A DNA stretch of 64,000 nt, from assembly GCF_009912395.1 (NCBI RefSeq), contig NZ_WNDO01000012.1:1-64000 (forward strand), written 5' to 3'. Below are positions 1 through 6,480 of the stretch, piece by piece. A program made the translations under genes and the position numbers. The notes beneath the pieces were generated by a model, which was not told the DNA's origin, did not search any database, and saw nothing but the letters and a program-made list of their open reading frames with translations. The DNA is from Luteibacter sp. GTDB lineage: Bacteria > Pseudomonadota > Gammaproteobacteria > Xanthomonadales > Rhodanobacteraceae. The first letter of the stretch is position 1; the number at the start of each line of letters is the position of its first letter.

Positions 1-292
1 GCGCGAGCACCGCGCCCTGTTGGAGCAATACGCTTTGATCGCCAGCATGAGTGCCAGAGGCAACTGCTACGACAACGCAGCAATGGAGAGTTGGAACCAC
101 AGTCTGAAGGTCGAGGCCATCCATGGTGAACACCTCGCCACACGGGAGCAGGCCAAGGCTCATGTGTTTGACTACATTGAGGTTGACTACAATCGGATCC
201 GGCTGCACTCGACCCTGGGCTACCTCAGCCCAGAGCAGTACGAGCTGGCCAATGTCGCTTAGATAGGTGTCCGTAAATCAGGGGCAAGATCA
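1..292 (+). mobile_element. IS3-family insertion sequence, right end (cut by window start)
   Basis: Only the 3' part of the element is present: the tail of the OrfB transposase, then a right end finishing GGGGCAAGATCA at 281-292. Read inward on the minus strand this end begins TGATCTTGCCCC, a typical IS3-group terminus with the 5'-TG...CA-3' rule. The minus-strand gene remnant next to it takes its stop codon (TGA at 292-290) from the IS end. The left end and target duplication lie outside the window, so element identity and activity cannot be judged. Confidence 0.8.
2..262 (+). CDS. IS3-family transposase OrfB, C-terminal part
   Basis: This is the tail of a DDE integrase-type transposase, which cuts and joins IS ends. 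The frame is open from the window edge, so the start is missing. The motif SARGNCYDNAAMESW carries the region around the catalytic glutamate of the rve domain. It is followed by the usual IS3 OrfB ending YIEVDYNRIRLHSTLGY-LSPEQYE. The stop is TAG at 260-262, about 30 bases before the IS terminus, as expected for this family. No frameshift is seen in the visible part. Catalytic competence cannot be assessed because the two upstream Asp residues are not in the window. Confidence 0.85.
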   Translation, partial: REHRALLEQYALIASMSARGNCYDNAAMESWNHSLKVEAIHGEHLATREQAKAHVFDYIEVDYNRIRLHSTLGYLSPEQYELANVA

Positions 293-695
293 TACGTCCC
301 TGTCGTGCTGATCCTTGCGCTCCACTGCGTTGAAGATCGCAACCTCCGTTTCGCGGTCAAGGACGCAACCAACCCGAGCTGGTACCGCCAGTCGGTCGGA
401 AACGAGCAGTCGTGTACGTGCTGGAGACTCCTGATGAGTTCGAGACGGTCGCCCGGCACCGCGCCAGTGCTGTGTAGCGCTGCCCGCGGCAAGGTGTTCT
501 GTCTCTCCGTGAGTTGCGCTACGTCCGTATCGAACATGAGCGCTCCAGCGGCATACGCGAGACCGTCGCGGCTGCGGTAGGCGCATACGCTCGATTCCCT
601 CGGCTTCGCTTGTTCTGCTTCAGCAGGTGCTTGGCGACCTGCTCGAAGGCCTGCTGGGCCTTGGCGGTGCTGAGGGTTGCGAGGGTAATACTCAT
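290..695 (-). pseudogene. small conserved hypothetical gene, two frameshifts, IS at its 3' end
   Basis: The start is convincing: ATG at 695-693 preceded by GGAGG at 7-base spacing. The protein begins MSITLATLSTAKAQQAFEQV, continues to NKRSR near 600, then jumps to a second frame reading ESSVCAYRSRDGLAYAAGAL and LIRSLQHVHDCSFPTDW. Near 360 it jumps to a third frame ending TEVAIFNAVERKD. I recognise the pattern, an N-terminal TAQQ(V/A)F-QVA helix and a CAYR-GL-AAGAL block, as a small hypothetical family of xanthomonad and plasmid genomes; its function is unknown. The last codons run into the IS3 terminus, so the C-terminus was probably replaced by the insertion. Assembly error could also explain the shifts. 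Confidence 0.6.
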
Positions 696-697
696 CG

Positions 698-887
698 TTA
701 CGCCTCCGAATTGATGGGGAGGGTGTGGATGACGCAGATGCTGCGCGTGTAGGCCTGGAGGTCCGCGCAGAGTTCTGCGTAATGGAGGTCCTCGGCTTCG
801 TGGGACTAACCTCCACTTGGTCCGCTCGGACTCGAAGACGGTGATGCAGGGGCGGGTGGAGGTTCTCGGGGAGGACTTGCGGGCCAT
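698..887 (-). pseudogene. small hypothetical gene with one frameshift, upstream partner of the previous gene
   Basis: From ATG at 887 one frame reads MARKSSPRTSTRPCITVFES and on to ERTKWRL. Near 806 the sensible frame moves to one reading HEAEDLHYAELCADLQAYTR and then SICVIHTLP. It ends at TAA 700-698, two bases before the ATG of the next minus-strand gene. The acidic/aromatic pattern of the second part looks protein-like, while the other two frames there are Pro/Arg-rich noise, which argues for a frameshift. With the following gene it forms a two-gene unit damaged in both members. No function is recognised. Confidence 0.45.
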
Positions 888-979
888 ACGGATTGCTTTT
901 GATGGCGTGCGGGCATGAAAAGCCGCCTCGTAGGCACCCGATGGTGAGGGGGTGCAGCCTCAGGATCAGGAAGCAGACC

Positions 980-1654
980 ATGGATTCAGTTAGTTCTCAC
1001 AGCAATAAATGCGGTGGCGACCGACAGCATGAGGTGTTGGCACACGAATGCGTCACGGATATGGTGAACGTCACCGAATATAATGAGGTTTACGTAGAGC
1101 ACCCGTATTGATTTCTGAAGTGTCGGCGTTGCGAGTCGGGTGTCTTAAAGCATCGCTGATTCTTTTCCGAAGACGAAGGCGGCATAGTGCTCTATTACCC
1201 GGCACGGTTGAAACGAAAGCGTCCCGAGTGGCTTTGGATGCTTTGGGGTGCCGAGGTGGGCTACCTTGGTGATCTATTACGTGAGGTTTACGATGCGCTA
1301 GCCGCGGATGCGACGATGCTCGCAGCTATGGGTGTCCGCGCAATGCTTGAGCGCTTGATGGTCACGAAGGTAGGAGATCAGGCGGCGTTCGCGAATACGA
1401 TCGCAGCCTTTTTAAAGAACGGGAGCGTATCCAAGCGGGAGTACGCGTGCTTAAAAAAAATTTTGGAGGTGTGGCAAGCTGCCACCGATCGCGCCTTTAG
1501 GCCTACGAAGGGGGATACGTTTACGCCTCTGGATATTACGGAGCATCTGATTGCTGATCTCTATGTTCACGATGGCGCCGTTGATTGCGTATCAAACCGT
1601 GTCCTGCCGAGGGTGAGGGTGCAAAAGATTCCAGAGGAAAACGATAAACCATAG
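980..1654 (+). pseudogene. DUF4145-like gene with two in-frame TGA codons
   Basis: One frame runs from ATG 980 (AGGA nearby upstream) to TAG 1654 and is broken only by TGA at 1109-1111 and TGA at 1157-1159. The conceptual protein has an N-terminal Cys-rich start (KCGGDRQHEVL), a CRRC knuckle (FLKCRRCESGVLKH) and FFSEDEG. A helical C-terminal half follows, with AMGVRAMLERLMVTKVGD. This arrangement, a zinc-knuckle start plus a DUF4145 helical domain, is common in small defence-island or plasmid proteins of unknown role. The part after the second stop could be expressed from GTG 1187 (155 codons), but that would lack the zinc region. GC is clearly lower than in the chromosome to the right. Confidence 0.6.
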
Positions 1655-1747
1655 TGTCCTCATTAGTTCCAGTGCGGGTGTCAAAAAGCTATCATGAGTG
1701 TGGCATTGTGATAATGTGATAAAACGAATTAAATAAGGATGATCAAG

Positions 1748-2020
1748 ATGCTTCAGGTACTACCGGAGTTCGAACAAAAGGCGGTCAGCAATGAACGTGG
1801 AACGCCTTTTATTATTAAGGCATATAAAGACAGTGATGGCGCTCTAGTCGTGCGTGTGCACGATGTTCCTACGCAGGCAGTTCGCGAAACTTACTCTGCC
1901 ACTGAAGACGTGGTGACTGAGTTTGAGAAGAGTGCGAATGGAGTGTCAATGTACGATCACCTTTGCGAACAAGTCCTGGCGGACATGAAGCAGCCGGGTA
2001 ATAAGTTATACGAAGCCTGA
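1748..2020 (+). CDS. hypothetical protein, 90 aa
   Basis: The product is a small soluble protein beginning MLQVLPEFEQKAVSNERGTP; I do not recognise it. I chose ATG 1748 because TAAGGA lies 8 bases upstream of it; the in-frame ATG at 1739 abuts the same sequence and could not use it. It is AT-richer than the chromosomal genes to the right and uses codons such as ATT, AAA and TTA that are rare there, so it belongs with the horizontally acquired patch. It ends in TGA and converges on the ArdA remnant across a hairpin at 2027-2049. No signal peptide or membrane segment is visible. Confidence 0.6.
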   Translation: MLQVLPEFEQKAVSNERGTPFIIKAYKDSDGALVVRVHDVPTQAVRETYSATEDVVTEFEKSANGVSMYDHLCEQVLADMKQPGNKLYEA

Positions 2021-2026
2021 GTGCTA

Positions 2027-2049
2027 TGGTGCTGAAGCTATCAGCACCA
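2027..2049. terminator. hairpin between convergent genes
   Basis: A perfect 9-bp inverted repeat, TGGTGCTGA/TCAGCACCA, with loop AGCTA. It lies between the stop of the 90-aa gene and the end of the ArdA remnant, whose stop codon is in the right arm. No T-run follows on either side, so it would be a weak or Rho-assisted terminator at best. Confidence 0.4.
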
Positions 2050-2430
2050 GAAGGCGTAAACGGTCCCGTCGAACTCTACGAGGGCGATATCACCGTTTAG
2101 CTCCATGTCCCGGACGTACTGTTCTTCGTCGAAGTACGGGCGAAGGTTCTCCGGGACATCTTTCAGGATGCCGAGGTCGTCAATAAAGTTGCCGCCCCAT
2201 TCGCGCTTGCTGTCGGCTTTCCCGGCATACTTGTCCTGGAAGTCCTCGTGGATGAAGTTGGTCACGCCCTGGTGTTCGACCCAGGCACGGAAGGCGTCGC
2301 CATGTTCCTCGACACCCTTTACGAACTCTAGGATGTCGTCCAGATCCGGGTATTCCCCGAAGGTCGCGGGGATGCCGTCGTAGTCGTGTACGGCCCATTC
2401 CTCGGTGCTGGGGACTTCGCAGGAGTCGAC
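2041..2430 (-). pseudogene. ArdA-like antirestriction protein, N-terminally truncated
   Basis: ArdA proteins mimic DNA and block type I restriction enzymes, usually during conjugation. The frame reads EEWAVHDYDGIPATFGEYPD, then a helical stretch (EFVKGVEEHGDAFRAWVEH), GNFIDDLGILKDVPENLRPY and FDEEQYVRDMELNGD, ending FWC. The EEWA(V/I)HDYDG and VPENLR-YFD blocks are typical of the family, and the fragment is strongly acidic, as DNA mimics are. The frame stays open upstream to 2538, but no ATG, GTG or TTG precedes GTG 2265, and the conserved N-terminal block ending in YNAG is absent. A run of eight C at 2432-2439 sits where the recognisable part ends and may mark a slippage frameshift. Confidence 0.6.
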
Positions 2431-2533
2431 GCCCCCCCCGCTTTGAGTAGCGGGTCTCCCGCTGGATTCGTTGAGGCCACACGCGATCTCAGTGGCCCTC
2501 TCGGCGCACTGCGCGACAAGGCCACTCAGCCGC

Positions 2534-2980
2534 TCAATTCAGGCGTTCAATATCGAGAGCAAAGTTCACCTTCTGCCCGCGTTTGTCTCGGTCAATTTCC
2601 AAATGCCCCAACTTCTCTGATTTGAACGTGATCACCACCGAAGGCTTCTGTGCAGACGATGACCGGAACACTCCGTCACCTGTTTTTTCCAAGAGGACAG
2701 GGCCTCCAGTCGCATCGGCTAGATCGCGAGGGGGAGTCACCTTAAGGTGGTCGTTGTCGACGCTCTGAATAACCGTGATGGTGGACTCGCCGGCCTCGGC
2801 GGGAACGCCATGCATTGCCCAACGACCATTGAGCGCGGTCGGTGACACATCGGCGCTCAACGCCGTCGTTGTTGCTCCCAACATAACCAGGCACGATAGA
2901 GCTGCGGCCAAGCGCCGACTCGCCAATGTACGCCTGCCCATATTCGGCAGCGACTCGTTAGAGGGATGAGACCATTGCAT
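2534..2980 (-). CDS. secreted hypothetical protein, 148 aa
   Basis: The start at ATG 2980 is supported by GGAGG 7 bases upstream. A second ATG at 2941 (MGRRTLASRR) would give a more standard signal peptide: Arg-rich, then AAALSCLVMLGATTTALSA with probable cleavage before DVSPTALNG. The mature part is about 100 residues (GRWAMHGVPAEAGESTITVI and so on), probably beta-rich and periplasmic or exported; no family is recognised. It ends at TGA 2536-2534. GC is intermediate between the accessory patch and the chromosome. It has no operon partner. Confidence 0.6.
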   Translation of the reverse strand: MQWSHPSNESLPNMGRRTLASRRLAAALSCLVMLGATTTALSADVSPTALNGRWAMHGVPAEAGESTITVIQSVDNDHLKVTPPRDLADATGGPVLLEKTGDGVFRSSSAQKPSVVITFKSEKLGHLEIDRDKRGQKVNFALDIERLN

Positions 2981-3086
2981 GGTTGAGCCTCCAAGTATGT
3001 TCTATTCGAGCCTATCCGTGCCCCGGATGCCGTGCTATGGCCATAAGTCACTAAGCGAAGTCTTCGAGACCCACAATACCGTTTAG

Positions 3087-3218
3087 GCTTTATTCGCAGG
3101 TGGCAAGGTCAGCAGCACGGTCGGCTTCGACCCGTGCCCATTCCTCACGGACTTCATGCTGTGGGTCATGCACCACGTCGACAACCTGCTCAAGGAAATG
3201 GGCGTTCCGGCGAAGTAA
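3087..3218 (+). pseudogene. stranded C-terminal fragment of an unidentified gene
   Basis: The frame follows TAG 3084-3086 and has no plausible start with a ribosome site. It reads GFDPCPFLTDFMLWVMHHVD and ends NLLKEMGVPAK at TAA 3216-3218. The amphipathic tail and the strong terminator 22 bases downstream look like the genuine end of a chromosomal gene whose 5' part was lost or displaced when the accessory DNA to the left arrived. I cannot name the family. The in-frame ATG at 3154 would encode only 21 residues. Confidence 0.4.
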
Positions 3219-3239
3219 GGCGAAAATCGGTCGTATAGG

Positions 3240-3276
3240 AATCGCCCCTGCGAGTGATCGCAGGGGCGATTTTTTT
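3240..3276 (+). terminator. strong intrinsic terminator
   Basis: A 14-bp perfect stem (AATCGCCCCTGCGA / TCGCAGGGGCGATT) with loop GTGA is followed by seven Ts. It ends the stranded gene fragment on the plus strand. On the minus strand the A-run makes it a possible terminator for the acetyltransferase gene as well. Confidence 0.9.
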
Positions 3277-3286
3277 GACGGAGCCT

Positions 3287-3724
3287 TTAAGCGGGCAGGC
3301 TCATGTGAATCAAGGGAAACGGACGCCCCTCGCCATCCAGGGGAGAGCGCCCCGTCTGGACAAACCCGTAGTGGAGATAGAAGCCTACGGCCTGGGGGTT
3401 TTGTTCGTTTACATCGACACCCAGGGTGTCGTGGGAGCTGCGGACGTGATCCAGCAGCATGCGGCCGATGCCTTTCCCGCGAAGATCCGGTTCGATGAAA
3501 AGCATCTCGACGTGGTTTTCATTGAGCCCGATAAACCCCTGCGGACGGTCGTCGGTATCTACCGCCACCCATAGCTCGACGGCGGGCAGGTAGATATCGC
3601 GGAGCTGTGGAAGCAGCGCGACGATGTCGGATTCCTGTAGGAAATGGTGAGTGGCACGCACGGAGCGCTGCCAAATGTCGAGCAGCACCGTATGGTCGGC
3701 AGCCGTCGCCTGACGAATGATCAT
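3287..3724 (-). CDS. yjaB: GNAT-family N-acetyltransferase, YjaB-like, 145 aa
   Basis: A small acyl-CoA-dependent acetyltransferase. The single GNAT domain fills the protein: an N-terminal beta-alpha start (MIIRQATAADHTVLLDIWQR), the acyl-CoA binding motif LRGKGIGRMLL at about residues 81-91, and VNEQNPQAVGFYLHYGF at about 105-121. The SVRATHHFL start helix, the VNEQN-QAVGFY block and the PFPLIHM end match E. coli YjaB in order and length. The start was chosen at ATG 3724 because AAGGA lies 7 bases upstream; an upstream extension to 3796 has no ribosome site. The substrate is unknown. It stands alone between two terminators. Confidence 0.8.
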   Translation of the reverse strand: MIIRQATAADHTVLLDIWQRSVRATHHFLQESDIVALLPQLRDIYLPAVELWVAVDTDDRPQGFIGLNENHVEMLFIEPDLRGKGIGRMLLDHVRSSHDTLGVDVNEQNPQAVGFYLHYGFVQTGRSPLDGEGRPFPLIHMSLPA

Positions 3725-3935
3725 GGAATCATCCTTACACTTGATATCGGAATAGGAAGGAGCGCCAATCAATGGCGACCGTATAAGTGTCGGCACCGTG
3801 TATGACCGCTTCGCGAGTTAACGCCTGGGCGGTGCACAGCAGAGGTGTGCCGAAAAGGAAGGAGGCAGAACAATAATTAGTGGCTTTTTCGGTGTCAAGC
3901 GACATTGGTAGTGGCGATGTGCTGCTTTTACCCAT

Positions 3936-3966
3936 AAAAAAACCGCCGATATGCCGGCGGTTTTTT
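3936..3966 (-). terminator. bidirectional intrinsic terminator
   Basis: AAAAAACCGCCG / CGGCGGTTTTTT stem with a 6-base loop. It ends the minus-strand miniprotein gene at 3991 and insulates the acetyltransferase gene downstream of it. Confidence 0.85.
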
Positions 3967-3990
3967 GTGGGTGGATGCTCGGCTGGCTCG

Positions 3991-4170
3991 TTAGAACATG
4001 AGGCCCATCAGTTTCACGAAGCCGACGGCGGCGGCGAACAGTCCTGCCGTGGCGACGAAGGGATACCAACGGGCTTCCGCGTTGATCTTCGCGGTCTCGG
4101 CCATCAGCTTTCCGATCTCGGCTCGGATTTTCTCTCGCTCGTCGCGGGTCATGGTCTGGGCGTCGGTCAT
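3991..4170 (-). CDS. coiled-coil/single-TM miniprotein, copy 1 (59 aa)
   Basis: Layout: a hydrophilic N-terminal helix (EREKIRAEIGKLMAETAKIN, about residues 10-29), then AEARWYPF, then one membrane helix (ATAGLFAAAVGFVKLMGLMF) to the C-terminus. The start at ATG 4170 (MTDAQTM) is preceded by GGAAAAACC; starts further up lengthen the protein with Arg-rich, unlikely sequence. A paralogue with the same plan lies at 4907-5110, and the two share a similar block just upstream of their start codons. Small proteins with this K-LMAET repeat helix followed by YP and a membrane helix are frequent in pseudomonads and xanthomonads; their role is unknown to me. It probably sits in the inner membrane with the coil in the cytoplasm. 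Confidence 0.7.
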   Translation of the reverse strand: MTDAQTMTRDEREKIRAEIGKLMAETAKINAEARWYPFVATAGLFAAAVGFVKLMGLMF

Positions 4171-4353
4171 CGGTTTTTCCAAGCCTATCACTGTCAGAGT
4201 AGCGAATTGCCGGCGAGGATCGGCCTGTGAAGGCAATTCGTTTGCGATGCTACGCGTCACTCTCGACGCAGGCATTCGGCGATACGTACGACGTCTCGTA
4301 AGCCTCGGCCGCAGGCTTGCGTGAGGCGTGGACAGGGAATGTTCCCCGGATGC

Positions 4354-4740
4354 TCAGATTCTGTAATCGAAGCTGCCGATGTAGATCAGTTCGAAGCCGT
4401 CGCCCTTGACCGAGCGTGGCGCTGCGATCTGGTCGCTACTGATGAATAGCAGCAGGGTAGCGTCGTCCAGTTCGTGCTCCCGGGCGGCGGCACATACCGC
4501 ACCTGACCACTCCGAGGCATAGGAATGCGGCGCGAAGAACGCCTTCAGTGACAAGTCGGGCGCCCGTTCGCCGGTCTCCATGAAGTCGTGGTCGCAGAAT
4601 GTCTCGCCCTGCGACGCGTAGAACGCCGACAGGGCTTCCTCGTCGTCTTCCCGGTCGTAGTGTTCGGCAAGGAATGCGGCGTAGTTTGCCGGATCCGTCA
4701 CCCTGCCGAGGTAGAAGTGGGAGGTTTCCGTGGTGCGCAT
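4354..4740 (-). CDS. Imm22-type immunity protein (DUF4284-like), 128 aa
   Basis: The order of motifs fits the Imm22/DUF4284 family of polymorphic-toxin immunity proteins: an aromatic beta start (SHFYLGRV), an acidic turn (EHYDREDDEEALSAFY), the CDHDFMET block, an amphipathic helix (EWSGAVCAAAREHELDDAT) and a final strand (FELIYIGSFDYRI). It is short, cytosolic and acidic. ATG 4740 is preceded by GGGAGG at 4-base spacing. No nuclease or other toxin gene is nearby, so it is an orphan: a retained remnant, or protection against toxins delivered by other cells. The family call is from memory of the motif pattern, not a search. Confidence 0.6.
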   Translation of the reverse strand: MRTTETSHFYLGRVTDPANYAAFLAEHYDREDDEEALSAFYASQGETFCDHDFMETGERAPDLSLKAFFAPHSYASEWSGAVCAAAREHELDDATLLLFISSDQIAAPRSVKGDGFELIYIGSFDYRI

Positions 4741-4782
4741 CTGACCTCCCGGTGTGACGGCATTCCGCGACCATCATTCATT

Positions 4783-4828
4783 TCATCCACAGCCTGTGTG
4801 GATAGTCGTTGCATAACGTTGTGGATAA
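4783..4828. promoter_or_regulatory. cluster of DnaA-box-like sites
   Basis: Three 9-mers lie in 46 bases upstream of the immunity gene. TGTGGATAA at 4820-4828 is a perfect DnaA box (TTATCCACA on the minus strand). TGTGGATAG at 4797-4805 and TCATCCACA at 4783-4791 each differ from the consensus by one base. They lie 43-88 bases before the minus-strand start at 4740, in promoter range. There is no AT-rich unwinding region next to them. Confidence 0.4.
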
Positions 4829-4906
4829 CCCTCTCCAGGCCTTGTGGGGCGCGGGTTAGGGTTGGAGTGGTCAATGCGTTGCCAGCAGGGCGGCGATGAC
4901 CGACCA

Positions 4907-5110
4907 TCAGAGCAGCTTTACGACGACCGCTGCCGCCACCCCTAGGGCACTGACGATGATTGCCCCGAGGGCTACGGCGGGGTAGTACCGCAATTCGGCC
5001 TGAATCTTCGACGTCTCAGCGCTGAGCTTCATGGTTTCGGCCATGAGCTTGCTGATGTTGGCGTTGATTTGCTGGCGGTCGATGTCGCTCATGGTTCTGG
5101 CCTGGGCCAT
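4907..5110 (-). CDS. coiled-coil/single-TM miniprotein, copy 2 (67 aa)
   Basis: Paralogue of the 3991-4170 product: helix DIDRQQINANISKLMAETMK with a second repeat (LSAETSKIQAE), then LRYYP, then a membrane helix (AVALGAIIVSALGVAAAVVVKLL). The SKLMAET-K and YP features line up with copy 1. ATG 5110 has GGAG 7 bases upstream; a second ATG (MSDIDRQ) six codons later is possible. It probably anchors in the inner membrane by its C-terminus. Function unknown. It is separated from copy 1 by the immunity gene, so the pair may reflect a local duplication followed by insertion. Confidence 0.7.
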   Translation of the reverse strand: MAQARTMSDIDRQQINANISKLMAETMKLSAETSKIQAELRYYPAVALGAIIVSALGVAAAVVVKLL

Positions 5111-5259
5111 GGGTGCGCTCCTAGCGTATCACTGACAGTACGACCCGGTGCCGGGTGGTGACCGGCTATCGGGAGGCACCGTTCCAAGAATACGCACCCG
5201 TTAGGATCAAGGCTTTAGGACGGCAGCTTCAATGCCCGTAGGAATTCGGACGGACGCGC

Positions 5260-5676
5260 TCAACGCGTCGCCAGCAACTCACGCAGGGCGTCCCTGCGCT
5301 CATCAAGGATGCGGTCCGAATAGGGTTCTGCATTGCCAGAGCCCCAGACGGGGCCAGGCCATGCGGCGTCGCCCTCGACGCGCGCCACAACATGCACGTG
5401 CAGTTGCCGGACGATATTGCCCAGTGCACCGATGTTGAGCTTGTCGCATCGCGCCACGGCGCGCAGTGCGGCGCCGGCAGCATCCACTTCGCGCCAGAGC
5501 ATCGCGCGATCGGACTCGGAGAGGTCGGCAACCTCCACGAGTCCGGCTTGCCTCGGCACCAGCACCAGCCAGGCGAAGCGTGCGTCGCGCATCAGTAGCA
5601 CGCGACACAGAGGCAAGTCACCGACGACGACGGTGTCGCCGGCGAGTCGTGGATCGAGGTCGAAGGTTGCGGTCAC
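5260..5676 (-). CDS. HIT-domain protein (nucleotide hydrolase/transferase), 138 aa
   Basis: HIT proteins act on the alpha-phosphate of nucleotides such as AMP conjugates and Ap4A. The domain fills the protein: a beta start (FAWLVLVPRQAGLVEVADLS), CDKLNIGALGNIVRQLHVHV, then GDAAWPGPVWG. The usual H-x-H-x-H triad reads H93-V-H95-V-V97, so the middle His (the nucleophile) is kept and the third is Val. The start is GTG 5676, overlapping the dienelactone hydrolase stop by 4 bases (GTGA), which implies translational coupling. An extension further upstream would run through the neighbouring gene in another frame. Confidence 0.8.
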   Translation of the reverse strand: MTATFDLDPRLAGDTVVVGDLPLCRVLLMRDARFAWLVLVPRQAGLVEVADLSESDRAMLWREVDAAGAALRAVARCDKLNIGALGNIVRQLHVHVVARVEGDAAWPGPVWGSGNAEPYSDRILDERRDALRELLATR

Positions 5677-6353
5677 GCGAGTTCGGTCTCGAAGAAGGTG
5701 CGCGTGCGTTCCCAGGCGATCTTCGCGCTGGCTTCGTCGTAGCTGGCGCGCACGTCGCAGTTGAAGCCGTGGTCGGCCGGGTAGACCCAGGTATCCATCT
5801 CCGGCTTCAGCTCGCGATGCTTCTCGACCATCTCGGGCGGGATCGAATGGTCGCGCTCGCCGAAGTGGAAGATCACGTTGGCCTTGGCCTTCTCGGACAG
5901 GAAGGGCACGTTGCGCGAACCGTAGTAGCTGGACGAAGGCAGGCCGAGGCGCAGGGCGGCGAGCAGGGCGACGGTGCCGCCCCAGCAATAGCCAACCGTG
6001 CCGACCTTCACCTTGTAATGGTGGGCCAGGTACTTCGCCGCGGCCTCCACGTCCTGGGTGGGGCGCAGCAGGCCCAGTTCGGAGATGTATTTCACGCCCT
6101 TGGACATGCCCTCCTGGTCGTAGCCCAGCTCCACGCCCTTCTGGACGGGGTCGAACAGGGCCGGGGCGATGGCGACGAAGCCCTCGGCAGCGAAACGGTC
6201 GGTCACGCTGCGGATGTGGGCGTTGACGCCGAAGATTTCCTGGATGACGACGATGCCGCCGCGCGGTTCCACGCCTTTGGGTGGCTCGGCGAGGTAGGCG
6301 TCCATGTGCTCGTGGTGGGGTCGGGAGGTATCGAGGGACAGGGTGCGGCCCAT
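5673..6353 (-). CDS. dienelactone hydrolase family protein, 226 aa
   Basis: An alpha/beta hydrolase of the DLH family, likely a cytosolic esterase/lactonase. The Cys-Asp-His triad is visible: C123 in GYCWGG, D168 in FGERDH and H195 in ADHGFNCD. IVVIQEIFGVNAHI near residues 34-47 is the conserved N-terminal block carrying the active-site Glu. The length matches the family. I chose ATG 6353 (MGRTLSLDTSRP) with GGAG upstream; an upstream extension would overlap the rimO promoter. It forms a two-gene operon with the HIT gene and is divergent from rimO. The physiological substrate cannot be read from the sequence. Confidence 0.88.
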   Translation of the reverse strand: MGRTLSLDTSRPHHEHMDAYLAEPPKGVEPRGGIVVIQEIFGVNAHIRSVTDRFAAEGFVAIAPALFDPVQKGVELGYDQEGMSKGVKYISELGLLRPTQDVEAAAKYLAHHYKVKVGTVGYCWGGTVALLAALRLGLPSSSYYGSRNVPFLSEKAKANVIFHFGERDHSIPPEMVEKHRELKPEMDTWVYPADHGFNCDVRASYDEASAKIAWERTRTFFETELA

Positions 6354-6443
6354 GGGGGAGTCTCCGTCGGGGGTGAGAAAGCCTGAAGGGTAACCGGCTT
6401 CACGGTCGATCGTCCTGACTCGGCCGGCTGCCGTCATACCCGC

Positions 6444-6449
6444 TATAAT
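6444..6449 (+). promoter_or_regulatory. -10 element for rimO
   Basis: A perfect TATAAT lies 31 bases before the rimO start codon in the divergent gap with the hydrolase gene. No convincing -35 hexamer at 16-18 bases was found. Confidence 0.5.
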
Positions 6450-6480
6450 GCGCGGTTTCCCCGCTCCGGTACCCACGGCA

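Noticed and set aside
259-981. 240-codon minus-strand frame as one intact gene
   Set aside because: Only its central part is protein-like and it joins frame-shifted pieces of two smaller genes; the convincing start is the internal ATG at 695.
1109-1159. Selenocysteine at the two TGA codons of the DUF4145 gene
   Set aside because: No SECIS-like hairpin directly after either TGA, and the positions are not Cys in the family pattern.
3100-3574. Plus-strand ORFs across the GNAT gene
   Set aside because: Antisense shadows of a convincing acetyltransferase.
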